From positions 62,001-126,000 of the forward strand of contig JALXWS010000002.1 in NCBI GenBank assembly GCA_025144025.1: 64,000 nucleotides of DNA. The letters are read 5' to 3'. The translations under genes were made by a program, and so were the position numbers. Shown piece after piece: positions 27,957 through 38,463 of this stretch. This DNA is from Corynebacterium sp. p3-SID1241. GTDB taxonomy: Bacteria; Actinomycetota; Actinomycetes; Mycobacteriales; Mycobacteriaceae. Every line of letters begins with the position of its first letter. The first letter of the stretch is position 1. Under the pieces are notes generated by a model. That model made no database searches, was not told the DNA's origin, and worked only from the letters and a program-made list of their open reading frames with translations.

Positions 27957-27984
27957 GTGTTCTCCTGATCCTTAATCTATGGCT

Positions 27985-29376
27985 CTAGCTGCGGGTAAGC
28001 TCTCGCGCGGCGGCCGCGAAGAAATCGCCTCTTTGAGCCATGCCGGTATACATATCTAACGATGCAGCAGCCGGCGCCAAAAGCACGGTATCCCCCGCCT
28101 CGGCGTGTTGCAGCGCCGCTTCCACCGCCGCATTCATGGCAGCTGCAGGGTCCTGGCTTTCGATGACGTCCACCGCTGCATGCGGGGCGTGTGCTGCGAG
28201 CGCGTGGGCAATCTCTTGCCTATCCACGCCCATGACTACCGCAGCCTTGATCTGGGCGGCGTGCTTGGCGACGAGCCCGTCTACCTCCGCTCCCTTCAAC
28301 TGCCCACCGGCGATCCATACGACGGAGTTGAGCCCTTTCAGTGCAGCGTCCGCCGCGTGCGGGTTCGTGGCTTTGGAGTTATCGATAAAGGAAATGCCGG
28401 AGGCCTGGTGGACCACCGCACCGCGGTGCCCAGCAACCGTATAAGCGGAAAGCCCCACCTCAATGGATTGCGGGGCGGCACCCGCCAGCCGCGCGACGCT
28501 GGCCGCCGCCGCTGCATCCAGTACTCCTGCCAGGCCCGCCGGCTCGATGCCCTCGGCGGAAGCTAAATCCTCGCGCCCTGCGGCAAGGCGGGATACGAGG
28601 CGCCCTGCGCTCACCCCGACTTCGCCCTGTTCGGGTTCGGCGGCGGTGAAACCATAAACGCGTGCGGTACCCGCGGCGTAGCTCAACGCTGCGGCGTCAT
28701 CCTTGCCCACCACCGCGGCTTCACCAGATAGCACCTTGGCCTTGGCGCGGGCATAGGCATCGAAGGAGCCGTGCCAATCGAGGTGGTCTTCCGCTAGGTT
28801 GAGCAGTACTCCTACATCTGGGCGAAGTTGGCTCGACCAATGCAGCTGAAATGAGGAAAGCTCGGCGCATAGGACATCGACGCGCGGGGTAGCCGTCAGG
28901 GCATCGAAAAGCGAAACGCCGATATTGCCCACCGCCAGTGCGCGCTGGCCGGTGCGGGCGGCGTCGGCAAGCATGATCTGCGCCAGCATGCCCGTGGTCG
29001 TCGTCTTTCCATTGGTACCAGTGACCACCAGCCAGGTGCGGGGCGCACCGAAGACGCCGGCACGGTCCAAGCGATACGCCAGCTCCACGTCTCCGATAAC
29101 TTCTACCCCGGCGTCTTGGAAGGCAACCAGCAAAGGCGAATCTGGCCGCCAACCGGGCGAGGTAACTACGAGATCGAAATCCCCCTGTGCGGCGGACTCG
29201 GCGGATACGGTGGCGACCCCGTAGTCATCCGCCAGCGCTTGCAACGCCAACTCATTGGAATCTGCCACGGTGGTATCAACGCCAAGGCGCGCGAGCATGG
29301 CTACGCACCCACGCCCGGATACTCCCGCCCCGGCCACGAGCACTCGTCCACGCAACGAGGGTGGCAACTCGGTCAT
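27985..29376 (-). CDS. murD: UDP-N-acetylmuramoylalanine-D-glutamate ligase
   Basis: Adds D-glutamate to UDP-MurNAc-L-Ala. The 463-residue protein shows the N-terminal Rossmann part (VLVAGAGVSGRGCVAML), the ATP-binding VTGTNGKTTTTG (about 117-128), the HLDWHGS segment and the C-terminal domain with FIDNSKATNPHA. It is a typical MurD in length and motif order, and sits between mraY and ftsW with short gaps. The GC-rich sequence contains one of the CTTGCCGACG copies (28962-28971). Confidence 0.95.
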   Translation of the reverse strand: MTELPPSLRGRVLVAGAGVSGRGCVAMLARLGVDTTVADSNELALQALADDYGVATVSAESAAQGDFDLVVTSPGWRPDSPLLVAFQDAGVEVIGDVELAYRLDRAGVFGAPRTWLVVTGTNGKTTTTGMLAQIMLADAARTGQRALAVGNIGVSLFDALTATPRVDVLCAELSSFQLHWSSQLRPDVGVLLNLAEDHLDWHGSFDAYARAKAKVLSGEAAVVGKDDAAALSYAAGTARVYGFTAAEPEQGEVGVSAGRLVSRLAAGREDLASAEGIEPAGLAGVLDAAAAASVARLAGAAPQSIEVGLSAYTVAGHRGAVVHQASGISFIDNSKATNPHAADAALKGLNSVVWIAGGQLKGAEVDGLVAKHAAQIKAAVVMGVDRQEIAHALAAHAPHAAVDVIESQDPAAAMNAAVEAALQHAEAGDTVLLAPAAASLDMYTGMAQRGDFFAAAARELTRS

Positions 29377-29417
29377 CTATTATCCTCTTTCCTCGATAAA
29401 ACTGGAAGGCGTTGGTC

Positions 29418-30524
29418 TTAGCCGCCGAAGCCAACGGCGGAAAGCCAGTCGCCGTAGAAGATGCATACGCCGGCGATGGAGGCCATGGCGCTGAGCAACC
29501 AGAAGCGGGTGACAACCGCGGTCTCGGCCCAGCCCCCGTTTTCAAAGTGGTGGTGAATTGGTGCCATGCGGAAGAAACGTTTACCGGTGCTGCGGAAGAC
29601 GATGATCTGGATAACCACGGATACCGTCTCGATAACAAAGATGGCGCCAATGATGATCATGAGCAGCTCGGTGCGAGTGGTCACGGATAGGCCGGCAACG
29701 AGGCCACCGAGCGCTAGCGAACCGGTATCGCCCATGAAGATCTTCGCCGGTGCAGCGTTCCACCACAAAAAGCCCAAGCAACCGCCCAAGCCGGCTGCGG
29801 CAAGCACTGCAAGGTCGAGCGGGTCGCGTACCTCATAGCATCCAGCAGACGGGGACACGGCGCAGGAGTTGCGGAACTGCCAGAAGGAAATCAATGCGTA
29901 GGCGCCCATCACCATCGCGGTGGTGCCGGCGGCTAGGCCATCGAGGCCATCTGTCAGGTTAACCGCATTCGACCATGCCGCAATGAGCAGGTAGAGAAAG
30001 ACCAAGAAGATGATGGTACCGATGACGGCGCCGCCTACGGCAATATCGAAGGTGTCAAAATCCCGAACAAAGGAAAGGTTCGTCGAGGCCGGGGTCAAGC
30101 CGTGCGAATCTGGGAACTGCAGAGCCAAAATGCCGAAGATAAGCGCGACGGCCAACTGCCCTACCAGCTTGGCCGTCTTATTCAGGCCCAGGTTGCGCTT
30201 CTTAAATAGCTTGATGAAGTCATCGGCAAAGCCCAACCCGCCAAGGCCCATGGTGAGGAAATAGACCAAGAGGCCAGAAGGGCTAAAACCACCGTTGCCG
30301 GTCACGCGGGCATAAATGCCCACCACGAGGTAAGACACCGTAATTGCCAGCAAAATCGCCAGTCCACCCATGGTGGGAGTCCCGCGCTTGCGCAGGTGCA
30401 GCTGCGGCCCGTCCTCGCGGATTTCCTGCCCCTTGCCTACGCCGGAAAAATACCGGACCAACATCGGAGTGGTAAAGATCGCGACGAGGAAGCTGAGGAT
30501 GCCCGCGATAATGATCTGAGTCAT
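29418..30524 (-). CDS. mraY: Phospho-N-acetylmuramoyl-pentapeptide transferase
   Basis: Transfers phospho-MurNAc-pentapeptide to undecaprenyl phosphate, making lipid I. The 368-residue membrane enzyme has about 10 hydrophobic segments, the [14 protein letters not shown] segment with catalytic aspartates, [27 protein letters not shown] and a cytoplasmic MAPIHHHFE box, all diagnostic of MraY. It is set between murF and murD with gaps of 30 and 41 nt. Confidence 0.96.
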   Translation of the reverse strand: MTQIIIAGILSFLVAIFTTPMLVRYFSGVGKGQEIREDGPQLHLRKRGTPTMGGLAILLAITVSYLVVGIYARVTGNGGFSPSGLLVYFLTMGLGGLGFADDFIKLFKKRNLGLNKTAKLVGQLAVALIFGILALQFPDSHGLTPASTNLSFVRDFDTFDIAVGGAVIGTIIFLVFLYLLIAAWSNAVNLTDGLDGLAAGTTAMVMGAYALISFWQFRNSCAVSPSAGCYEVRDPLDLAVLAAAGLGGCLGFLWWNAAPAKIFMGDTGSLALGGLVAGLSVTTRTELLMIIIGAIFVIETVSVVIQIIVFRSTGKRFFRMAPIHHHFENGGWAETAVVTRFWLLSAMASIAGVCIFYGDWLSAVGFGG

Positions 30525-30554
30525 TGCTAGAGGTCTTTCTCCTTGTACTTAGGA

Positions 30555-32084
30555 CTAACGGCGATTGAGCTGTTCTGCCACGCGCCACAAGCGCTGAGCA
30601 TTCGATGATTTGATGAGGACTACATCTTTGGCGTCGCGCCCCGCCCAATCTTCGATGCCGGCGGGCGCTACCCTGACGATGTTTTCGACCGCTGCCGCAG
30701 CGGCATCAACATCCGGGCTGATAATAGTATTTATACCCCGCGCCTGAGCGGACTCGACCATGGCCCTCATATTCTCGTTGTTGCCCACGGCCACCAAGTG
30801 GTCAACGTGGTACTTCGACAAAACCTCTCCCAACTCACGGTGGGCTTCGACGGCCTCGCCACCCAACTCACCCATCTCACCCAGTACGGCGATGGCACGC
30901 GCATCTGGGCGGGCTGCAGAGGTATACGCTAGCGCTGCAATCGCCGCGTACATGGAATCGGGGTTGGCATTGTAGGAATCATCGATGGTAGTTACTCCAT
31001 CGCGGCGGGTGCGCACATCCATGCGGTGTTCCGAGGCATTCTGGTGGCCAGACAATGCATTAGCTACTACCTGTGGCTCAATGCCCGATTCAATTGCTGC
31101 CGCTGCCGCTGCCAAAGCATTGGATACTTGGTGCTTGCCAAAGACCTGCAGCTTTATCGGAAGCGGGTGCGTTCCCGGCGCATGCAGCACAAACGAGGGG
31201 CGGGCTACGTCATCGAGCTGAATATCGCTGGCGTAATACTGGGCGTCGCCAGCAGGTGGCTTATTTGCCGAGTAATACACCACCTTGGCCGCAGTGCGCG
31301 GGGCCATGCCGGCGACGAACGGATCATCGGCATTAAGCACGGCTACGCCACCTTCAGCGGCCGCGGGCAAAGCTTCAACGAGCTCGCCTTTGGCTTGGGC
31401 AATGTTTTCGCGCGAGCCAAATTCACCCAGATGGGCGGTGCCCACGTTCAGGACCACGCCGACGGTGGGTGCGGTAATGGTGGTTAGGTGGCGAATATGG
31501 CCGATGCCGCGGGCGGACATTTCTGCGACCAGGAAACGGGTGTGCTCATCGCAGCGCAGCGCTGTGTACGGCAAGCCAACTTCATTATTGAAAGAGCCTG
31601 GAGGCGCAACAGTTTCGCCGTCTGCACGGAAGATGGTAGCCAGGAGATCCTTGGTGGAGGTTTTTCCCGCTGAACCGGTTACGCCGACGATTTCTAGGCC
31701 TTGCTCAGCGGTCAGGCGGCGGGTTACCTCCCGCGCGATATCAGAAAGCGCCTGCACTACCGCTGCAGCAGAACCATCCTCGTCGTTGGCATAGATATCG
31801 GCGTTGGCTGCATCACCAGTAACCTTGCCCTGAGGCTTGACGACGACCGCCGGCACCCCCACCGGCCGCGCCGCAAGCACCGCCACGGCTCCTTGTTCAA
31901 TAGCTTTTTCTGCATAGTCATGGCCATCCACGCGGGCACCGGGCAGCGCGAGGAAAAGCCCGCCCTTGGTTACTTTACGAGAATCGAATTCCATAAACCC
32001 GGTAACGCGCTGGTCTGGGTCAGACACGCAATCGAGGCTGCCCCCAGTAATTTCGGCAATATCGGCAATAGAAAGTGGAATCAT
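30555..32084 (-). CDS. murF: UDP-N-acetylmuramoyl-tripeptide-D-alanyl-D-alanine ligase
   Basis: Adds D-Ala-D-Ala to the tripeptide. The 509-residue protein has the MurF N-terminal domain (FDSRKVTKGGLFLALPG, about 33-50), the P-loop VTGSAGKTSTKD, the EMSARGIGHI segment and a C-terminal domain with DDSYNANPDSM. It is separated from murE by 2 nt. Length and motif order are usual. Confidence 0.96.
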   Translation of the reverse strand: MIPLSIADIAEITGGSLDCVSDPDQRVTGFMEFDSRKVTKGGLFLALPGARVDGHDYAEKAIEQGAVAVLAARPVGVPAVVVKPQGKVTGDAANADIYANDEDGSAAAVVQALSDIAREVTRRLTAEQGLEIVGVTGSAGKTSTKDLLATIFRADGETVAPPGSFNNEVGLPYTALRCDEHTRFLVAEMSARGIGHIRHLTTITAPTVGVVLNVGTAHLGEFGSRENIAQAKGELVEALPAAAEGGVAVLNADDPFVAGMAPRTAAKVVYYSANKPPAGDAQYYASDIQLDDVARPSFVLHAPGTHPLPIKLQVFGKHQVSNALAAAAAAIESGIEPQVVANALSGHQNASEHRMDVRTRRDGVTTIDDSYNANPDSMYAAIAALAYTSAARPDARAIAVLGEMGELGGEAVEAHRELGEVLSKYHVDHLVAVGNNENMRAMVESAQARGINTIISPDVDAAAAAVENIVRVAPAGIEDWAGRDAKDVVLIKSSNAQRLWRVAEQLNRR

Positions 32085-32086
32085 GT

Positions 32087-33622
32087 CTACTCCTTCGCAT
32101 CCCTAAGGGTATCGCGGTGCGGGGTTCCGGCCAGCTTTTCCTCGATGGCGCGGGCCATTTCCTCGCGGTCATCAAAGTGCAAGGTTTTGCCGTTCACGAG
32201 CTGTCCCACCTCGTGGCCCTTGCCTACGACGATGACGGCGTCGCCCGGCTCGGCCCAATCGACGACCTCATCGATGGCACGGGCACGGGAGCCTACCTCG
32301 CGGATATCGCCCTGCGGGGCGGCCTCGCGCGCGCCCTCCATCACCGCAGCGCGGATTGTGGCTGGATCCTCGGAGCGCGGGTTGTCATCGGTAATCACGG
32401 TGAGGTCGGCTCGGCTGGCCGCGGCCGCGCCCATGATGGGGCGCTTGGAGCTATCGCGATCTCCGCCGGCGCCGACGACGATGCCGACGCGACCCTTGGT
32501 TCCTTCCAACTGGCCGCGCAACGTATCAAGCACCGCGGCGATCGCAGCCGGCTTATGGGCGTAGTCCACTACTGCTACGAAGTCCTGCCCACGGTCGATG
32601 CGCTCCATGCGTCCGGGGACTGCGACTTTTTCAACGCCCGCCAGAAATTCGGCGGGTTCCTCCCCTACGGCTGCGGCCATACCAAGCGCCAGGCAAGCAT
32701 TGGCGATATTGAACTCGCCGGGCAGCGGCAGCCGGAAGGAAAACTCAGCGCCGTCATAGTCCAAGGCCACTTCTTGTGCACCGGTGGCTTCGGTATCGGT
32801 TTGGCGCGCAGAAATCGTAGCTTGTGCGCCTTGGGTAGCAACCGTTGTCACTGGGACGCCCGCTTCCTTGGCGACGTCCCGCATACGCTCGCCCCACTCA
32901 TCATCGATACAGATTACGGTTCGCTCGGCGGCCTGTCCGCCGACAAAGAGCTTTGCCTTAGCCTGGAAGTAATCCTCCATGGTGGGGTGGAAATCCAGAT
33001 GGTCCTGGCTCAAGTTGGTAAACCCACCGACGGCAAACCGGGTACCGCGCACGCGTCCCAGCTCGAGCGCATGCGAGGATACCTCCATCACCACGTGAGT
33101 AACTCCCTCGGTTTTCATACGGGCAAATAGCTCTTGCAAGGTCGGTGCCTCAGGTGTGGTCAGCGTGGTGGGCACTGGGTTGCGATTGATGCGGGTGCCA
33201 GTGGTTCCAATCAGGCCCACGGAGTGTCCTGCGTGTAGCAGGCCGGCCTCGAGCAAGTAACTCGTAGTGGTCTTACCCGAGGTGCCGGTCACACCAATAA
33301 CGGTCAGATCGCGGCTGGGGTGGCCATAAATTTCAGCGGAAATTGGACCAAGAACGGCACGAATATCCTCAACCACCAAAATGGGGCGGGTTTCCTGGGC
33401 GGCGGTGAGAAGGTCGAGGCCGGCGGCGTCGGTAAGCACTGCCCCGGCCTTGGTATCGCGGGCGAACTGCGCGCCGTGCACGCGCGTTCCCGGCAAGGCC
33501 GCAAAGAGGGCCCCCTCGGGCAAGCGGGAAGAGTCCAGCCCACACGCGGAGACCTGCACGGAAGGATCACCAATAACGCGCCCGCCAGAAAGCTGGGCCA
33601 AAGTATCCAAAGAAACGGTCAT
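32087..33622 (-). CDS. murE: UDP-N-acetylmuramoyl-L-alanyl-D-glutamate-2,6-diaminopimelate ligase
   Basis: Adds the third stem residue. The 511-residue protein has the N-terminal MurE domain (CGLDSSRLPEGALFAALPG), the P-loop VTGTSGKTTTSY (about 110-121), and the DDNPRSEDP motif in the C-terminal domain. DNPR is the motif of enzymes that use meso-diaminopimelate, which fits the cell wall of corynebacteria. It lies 9 nt after ftsI. Confidence 0.96.
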   Translation of the reverse strand: MTVSLDTLAQLSGGRVIGDPSVQVSACGLDSSRLPEGALFAALPGTRVHGAQFARDTKAGAVLTDAAGLDLLTAAQETRPILVVEDIRAVLGPISAEIYGHPSRDLTVIGVTGTSGKTTTSYLLEAGLLHAGHSVGLIGTTGTRINRNPVPTTLTTPEAPTLQELFARMKTEGVTHVVMEVSSHALELGRVRGTRFAVGGFTNLSQDHLDFHPTMEDYFQAKAKLFVGGQAAERTVICIDDEWGERMRDVAKEAGVPVTTVATQGAQATISARQTDTEATGAQEVALDYDGAEFSFRLPLPGEFNIANACLALGMAAAVGEEPAEFLAGVEKVAVPGRMERIDRGQDFVAVVDYAHKPAAIAAVLDTLRGQLEGTKGRVGIVVGAGGDRDSSKRPIMGAAAASRADLTVITDDNPRSEDPATIRAAVMEGAREAAPQGDIREVGSRARAIDEVVDWAEPGDAVIVVGKGHEVGQLVNGKTLHFDDREEMARAIEEKLAGTPHRDTLRDAKE

Positions 33623-33631
33623 ACTATGCTC

Positions 33632-35572
33632 CTATTGTGCCCGCAGGGTCAGCCGCGGTGCTGGTTTCGAAGTCGGAATATTGTCACGGTTGAACAGCCA
33701 AGAGGCGATATCACGGAAGATCGGTGCCGCCGATTGGCCGCCACCGCCATTGTCCCCCACACCGGACTTTGGCTCATCTAGCATCACCGCAACGACGAAG
33801 CGCGGGTCATTCGCTGGGGCGATACCGGCGAAGGTAATCCAATAAGCGGAATTAGAGTACGCCCCAGTATTAGGGTCCACTTTCTGCGCCGTACCGGTCT
33901 TGCCGGATAGCTGATAGCCCTTGAGCTGTGCATTGCCGGCCGTGCCGTTTTGCACGCCCGCCTCATCATCTTGGAAGACGGCGCGGAACATATCCACGGT
34001 AGTCTTGGCCGTTTCAGGGCTTACCACCTGGGTCTTTTTCGGCTCGTCGAGCTTTTCATCCTTGCCATCGGACCCCTTTACCGAGTCAATAATGCGCGGT
34101 TCAATGCGCTCGCCATTATTAGCCAAGGCTTGGTACACACTCGCCATCTGCAAAGTGGTCCAAGCTTGTCCCTGACCAATAGGAAGGTTGGCGAAGGTAC
34201 CGCCAGACCATTGCTCTAAGTCCGGAACGCTACCGGCAGATTCATTCGGCAGCTCTACGCCGGTGGTATTACCCAAACCAAACTTCTGCAGGTAGTCGGC
34301 ATATTTCTCTTGGCCCAACTTATCGGCAATCATCAAGGTGCCAACGTTAGAGGACTTACCAAAAATACCGGTAGTGGTAAATGGCTCGGTGCCATGCTGC
34401 CAGGCATCGTTGACCGTTACCCCAGCCATATCGATGGAACCGGGAACCTGGTGCACCTCATCCGGGGTGGTCACGCCCTCCTGCAGTGCAGCAGCCGCGG
34501 TTACTACCTTGGCCACAGAGCCTGGCTCATACGGGTGGGAAACGCTGCGATTTTCAAAGTCTTTGCCCTCATCGAGCTGATCCTCAATATTTTTATTGGG
34601 ATCCACGGTATCGGTATTAGCCATGGCGAGAACCTGGCCAGTAGCGGCATCGAGAACCACGGCCTCCGCTCCAGAGGCCTTGGAATTAGCCTTTGCCTTC
34701 TCCAGTTTCTGCTGCACGTAGGTCTGCAGATCCAGGTCCAATGTAAGGGTGACATCGCGGCCGTCTACGGTATCGACGACATCGCGCAAGGTACCAGGAA
34801 TAACCTGGCCATCTGCGGATACATCCTCGGTGGACTGGCCATCGATACCCGTCAATTCAGTATCGCGCGCGGCCTCGAAGCCAAACTGACCATGGCCATC
34901 CATCGACACCTTGCCCACTACGTTTTCCCCGATTGCACCATTGGGGTACTGGCGAATGTCTTGGCGGTCCGCAGCCACCCCGTGGTACTTATTTGCAATC
35001 TCTACGGCTACATCGGGGTCGACGTTGCGCACCAATACCTCGTACTGAGTATCAGCCTTGAGTTTATTAAGGATATCCTCCTTATCTACCTTAGAAGCGG
35101 AGGCACCGGAATCCTCAATCATCTTGGGGATTCCCTCAGACATGTCCTTGAGCGTCTGCTCCATCTTTTGATTGAGGAAGCTATCGAGCTTCCTTTCATC
35201 CATGCCTTCGATCGAGCCATCATTCTGACCCTCTATTTTGGCTTTGTCCTTCAGCTCATCACGCAGGCGCGTCGGCGAGACAGTCAAGGAACGAGACTTC
35301 ATCGTGTAGGCCAAGCGCTGGCCATCGCGGTCCAGAATCTCTCCCCTGCGGGCGGGTTCAATATAAACACGCTCGCGCTGGGTCACGGCCTTGGCGGATA
35401 GATCCGGCCCCCAGACTAGCTGCACCCAAGCCAAGCGGCCGGCAAGGACAACCATCGCCACCAACACAACGGAGACGATGATACGCAGGCGTTTGCGCAT
35501 CATCTTCTTTTGCGGCACCGCAGAGCTGGTGGAGCGGCGCGAGCGGCGCCTAGCCTTACTTGGCACAGTCAC
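33632..35572 (-). CDS. ftsI: Septal class B penicillin-binding protein FtsI (PBP3/PbpB)
   Basis: Transpeptidase that crosslinks septal peptidoglycan. The 646-residue protein has a basic cytoplasmic start, one membrane segment (about 31-52), a long dimerisation/pedestal domain and a transpeptidase domain with the three active-site boxes SVAK (352-355), SSN (407-409) and KTG (558-560). No PASTA domain follows. The 126-bp gap to ftsL is larger than elsewhere in the cluster and could hold a promoter; none stands out by eye. Confidence 0.96.
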   Translation of the reverse strand: MTVPSKARRRSRRSTSSAVPQKKMMRKRLRIIVSVVLVAMVVLAGRLAWVQLVWGPDLSAKAVTQRERVYIEPARRGEILDRDGQRLAYTMKSRSLTVSPTRLRDELKDKAKIEGQNDGSIEGMDERKLDSFLNQKMEQTLKDMSEGIPKMIEDSGASASKVDKEDILNKLKADTQYEVLVRNVDPDVAVEIANKYHGVAADRQDIRQYPNGAIGENVVGKVSMDGHGQFGFEAARDTELTGIDGQSTEDVSADGQVIPGTLRDVVDTVDGRDVTLTLDLDLQTYVQQKLEKAKANSKASGAEAVVLDAATGQVLAMANTDTVDPNKNIEDQLDEGKDFENRSVSHPYEPGSVAKVVTAAAALQEGVTTPDEVHQVPGSIDMAGVTVNDAWQHGTEPFTTTGIFGKSSNVGTLMIADKLGQEKYADYLQKFGLGNTTGVELPNESAGSVPDLEQWSGGTFANLPIGQGQAWTTLQMASVYQALANNGERIEPRIIDSVKGSDGKDEKLDEPKKTQVVSPETAKTTVDMFRAVFQDDEAGVQNGTAGNAQLKGYQLSGKTGTAQKVDPNTGAYSNSAYWITFAGIAPANDPRFVVAVMLDEPKSGVGDNGGGGQSAAPIFRDIASWLFNRDNIPTSKPAPRLTLRAQ

Positions 35573-35698
35573 GGTCCAATGTCACCTTCCCTATTTCCGC
35601 CACAATTTCTTGCGTGTATTGATTGTGCCCTACAAAAGTGAGAATGCCCGCGCCACCACGCGCGAGCATCATCTTTTTCACCGGATATTCTTCCCTAG

Positions 35699-36502
35699 CT
35701 ATTCGGCGCGGCTCGCGTAAGGCGCACGCGCGGGAAGGTTGGGACGCGCATTGCCTGATTCCGCGCCAGTATTGCCTGCCTCGCGGTCCTTATTGCGATC
35801 CTCAGTATCGCTGCTGCCGCCACGAGCAGTGCGCTGTTGGCCCTGCGGCACGGCGTTAAGGGAATCCGACATGCCCTCCGTATCCTTCGGGTCACTGGAG
35901 GCCTGGCCAGGACGAATAGGTTCACCGTTTACGTCAATGAGCTTTTCTGTATCCGGGGTGCCTTCGCGCTTTTCGACGATCTTTCCATCACCGCCGACTT
36001 CCGCAATCCCCGGCTGCTTAGGAACGGCCATGCCCATCTCATCCGCACGACGAGCAATATCCGCAGAAGAGCTAAGATTTTCTGCATCGCGATTCAGGGT
36101 CTCAATTTGGTTATCCAATTGGGAGTCCTGGACGGTGAGCTGCTGGATGGCAAAGGTTTGCTTGGTAGACAGACCAGAAAGCCACATTGCCATGACAACA
36201 CCGGCGATAAGCAGAGTGATCGCGATAACGGACAGACGAGTAAACAGGCCACTCTTCTTGGTCTGCGGCTGCAGCTGGCGGCCACGGAAGCTGACCACCT
36301 GTTTCGATCCCAGACGCTTGGTGCTGCGGTGAGGGACTCGAGTGCGGCTCGGAGCGTGCTTAGTGCTTGGGCGCTCCCGCAGCGCCGTCGGGGCTCCGGT
36401 GTCGATTCCGGTGGTGAAGTCTCGGCTGGCGCCCATGGTGCGAGTGGCCTCTCTGTCGCGGCTGTCAGTCTTTACGTGGTTTCGGCGTGGGATGGTGCTC
36501 AT
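35699..36502 (-). CDS. ftsL: FtsL-like septum protein
   Basis: Bitopic partner in the FtsQ-FtsL-FtsB-type complex. The 267-residue protein has a long basic Thr/Arg/Ser-rich cytoplasmic region (1-85), one membrane segment (about 88-110), a short extracytoplasmic heptad region ([20 protein letters not shown], about 116-140) and a long hydrophilic Gly/Asp/Asn-rich tail. Only position and layout support the name, since FtsL sequences hardly align; a similarly extended protein (Rv2164c) occupies this place in M. tuberculosis. ATGA overlap with the end of rsmH couples translation. Confidence 0.85.
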   Translation of the reverse strand: MSTIPRRNHVKTDSRDREATRTMGASRDFTTGIDTGAPTALRERPSTKHAPSRTRVPHRSTKRLGSKQVVSFRGRQLQPQTKKSGLFTRLSVIAITLLIAGVVMAMWLSGLSTKQTFAIQQLTVQDSQLDNQIETLNRDAENLSSSADIARRADEMGMAVPKQPGIAEVGGDGKIVEKREGTPDTEKLIDVNGEPIRPGQASSDPKDTEGMSDSLNAVPQGQQRTARGGSSDTEDRNKDREAGNTGAESGNARPNLPARAPYASRAE

Positions 36503-37539
36503 TTCCGGCCTCCCGGGGGTAGAAATTCCGGCTTTCCTTCGAGCCTCTCAATGGCACGAACCCGCACCGACGCGGCGCGGGAATTTTCTGCAATTTCTTC
36601 TTCGGAAGCCTTTTCCGCACCACGGGTGACGATTTTGTACTGCGGTGCGGTACCTGGAAGGTCCATCGGCAGTCCTGCCGGTGTCTTGGAAGTGCTCAGT
36701 TCTTTAAAGGCCGCTTTAACGGTGCGGTCTTCTAGGGATTGATAGCTCATGAAAACCGCGCGGCCGCCTACAGCCAATGCTCCAGTAATGACAGGCAGTA
36801 CATTCTCGATGGCCTCCAACTCGTGGTTGACCTCAACCCGCAACGCCTGAAAGGTGCGTTTGGCAGGGTGGCCGCCAGTGCGACGGGTAGCAGCCGGAAT
36901 GGCATCATAAAGCAGCTCGACCAAGCGGCCAGAGTTGGTGAAGGGCTCTTTCTCGCGCTCCTTCAGCACGGCCGAGGCAATTTTGCCCGCGAAGCGCTCA
37001 TCGCCGTAGGTCTTGAGGATTTGGGCCAAGTCACCGTGCGAATAGGTATTGAGCACATCAGCCGCAGTAATTCCCTGCGAGGGATCCATGCGCATATCCA
37101 ACGGCGCATCCGTCTTATAGGCGAATCCGCGGTCCGCCTGGTCTAGCTGCATCGAGGAAACGCCGAGGTCAAAAAGCGCGCCGGCGATACCTGCGGTGCG
37201 GGCCGAATCAAAGATGTCACCCTCACCTTCCGCGATGGCACTGCCCAGCTCATCAAAGCGTGCATTGACGCCCACGAAACGATCGCCGTAGAAAGCTAGG
37301 CGCTCGGTTGCATTGCGCAATGCCTGCTTATCGCGGTCCACGCCGATAACCCGAGCCTTTGGAAAGGAATCTAGAAAGTAGCGGGTGTGGCCGCCGGCAC
37401 CCAAGGTGGCGTCAACAAGTACAGCATTGTCCCCCGCTTTCTCGACCTGGGGGCGCAGGAGCTCGGCCATGCGCTCACGCATGACTGGAACGTGACCGTG
37501 ATTTGCAGCCACATCATAGTTCAAGCCTTCTGTAGCCAT
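36499..37539 (-). CDS. rsmH: 16S rRNA (cytosine1402-N4)-methyltransferase
   Basis: Methylates C1402 of 16S rRNA using S-adenosylmethionine. The 346-residue protein starts near [11 protein letters not shown], with the SAM-binding [16 protein letters not shown] (about 40-55), [11 protein letters not shown] and [11 protein letters not shown], all typical of MraW/RsmH. ATG 37539 is given as start; an ATG 12 nt upstream (37551) directly follows AAAGGGGG and would leave no spacing. It is the second gene of the cluster and overlaps ftsL by 4 nt. Confidence 0.93.
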   Translation of the reverse strand: MATEGLNYDVAANHGHVPVMRERMAELLRPQVEKAGDNAVLVDATLGAGGHTRYFLDSFPKARVIGVDRDKQALRNATERLAFYGDRFVGVNARFDELGSAIAEGEGDIFDSARTAGIAGALFDLGVSSMQLDQADRGFAYKTDAPLDMRMDPSQGITAADVLNTYSHGDLAQILKTYGDERFAGKIASAVLKEREKEPFTNSGRLVELLYDAIPAATRRTGGHPAKRTFQALRVEVNHELEAIENVLPVITGALAVGGRAVFMSYQSLEDRTVKAAFKELSTSKTPAGLPMDLPGTAPQYKIVTRGAEKASEEEIAENSRAASVRVRAIERLEGKPEFLPPGGRK

Positions 37540-37697
37540 GTCTCCCCGCATCCCCCTTTCTCAATTTCCCAGACTTTCAGTGGCGGAAAGCATGCGAGTG
37601 CGTATAGGGCCCTGTCCGAGGCAGGTTTCTGATATCGGGGAAGTACACCAGAATCATCCGCCTCGAGCAGAGTCCTTACACGCACTCTTGTGCAGGC

Positions 37698-38132
37698 TTA
37701 GAGCAAGCCCGCTAGTACGTCATCGGCATCAGCTGCCGAGTAAGCATCTTCAGTTTGCGACTGGTACTCAGCCCAAGCGGCTGCGTCCCAAATTTCGAGA
37801 AAGTCCACAGAGCCAACCACAACGCACTCCTTGGACAAGTTTGCGTATTCCCGATGCCCCGCGGACAACGTAATGCGCCCATGTCCGTCCGGCCGCTGCT
37901 CGTCCGCACTTGCTGCCAAGTTACGGATGAAAGCACGTGCTTCTGGATTGGTTCGAGAAACCGCCGCAGCCTTCCGTGCGCGTGCCGCAAATTCCTCCCG
38001 TGGGTACACGGCCAATGAATGGTCCTGCCCCTTGGTGACCATGAGGCCACCCGCGAGTTCATCGCGAAATTTTGCCGGAAGCGTAAGACGTCCTTTGTCA
38101 TCGAGCTTCGGAGTGTAGGTTCCGAGAAACAT
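37698..38132 (-). CDS. mraZ: Transcriptional regulator MraZ
   Basis: DNA-binding regulator of the dcw cluster. The 144-residue protein has two AbrB-like MraZ repeats: [20 protein letters not shown] (residues 1-20) and a second with [15 protein letters not shown] near 80-95; the DxKGR and DGHGR turns are the repeat signature. ATG 38132 starts at the conserved MFLGTY; an upstream GTG (38144) lies directly against the AAGGAAG ribosome binding site. A row of GTGGG boxes, the kind of site MraZ recognises, lies 87-120 bp upstream, which implies autoregulation. Confidence 0.95.
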   Translation of the reverse strand: MFLGTYTPKLDDKGRLTLPAKFRDELAGGLMVTKGQDHSLAVYPREEFAARARKAAAVSRTNPEARAFIRNLAASADEQRPDGHGRITLSAGHREYANLSKECVVVGSVDFLEIWDAAAWAEYQSQTEDAYSAADADDVLAGLL

Positions 38133-38218
38133 CCCGGCGTCCACCTTCCTTACTCGAAAACTCCGGATTCTCTCACTTCAGAATCGAGACCCTTGAGCCC
38201 CTCTTTCCTCCGCTGCGC

Positions 38219-38252
38219 CCCACTCTACCCCACTTTCCCCCACCTAACCCAC
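38219..38252 (-). promoter_or_regulatory. MraZ operator: four GTGGG boxes in phase
   Basis: Read on the minus strand, GTGGG occurs at 38248-38252, 38239-38243, 38229-38233 and 38219-38223, i.e. spaced 9, 10 and 10 bp, one helical turn each. TGGG repeats with 5-bp gaps are the known MraZ recognition pattern in several bacteria. The array lies between the likely mraZ promoter and the gene. Confidence 0.8.
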
Positions 38253-38463
38253 TTAAAGCGGCGTGTCTCCGAGAGAAGATACTGACATCCGCAGGTAGCT
38301 GGCCGTTTTTCCGGTGGGCAGAAATCCCATAAAGGGTATTGACAACCCTCTATATTCACCCCTATTACCCCACCTGCAACACCAAGATAAGATGCCACTC
38401 CCCTCACTTAAACCCCACATACTGCGCTGACCCAGCGTTTTGAGCTTTACGAGGGTCGCCTAC

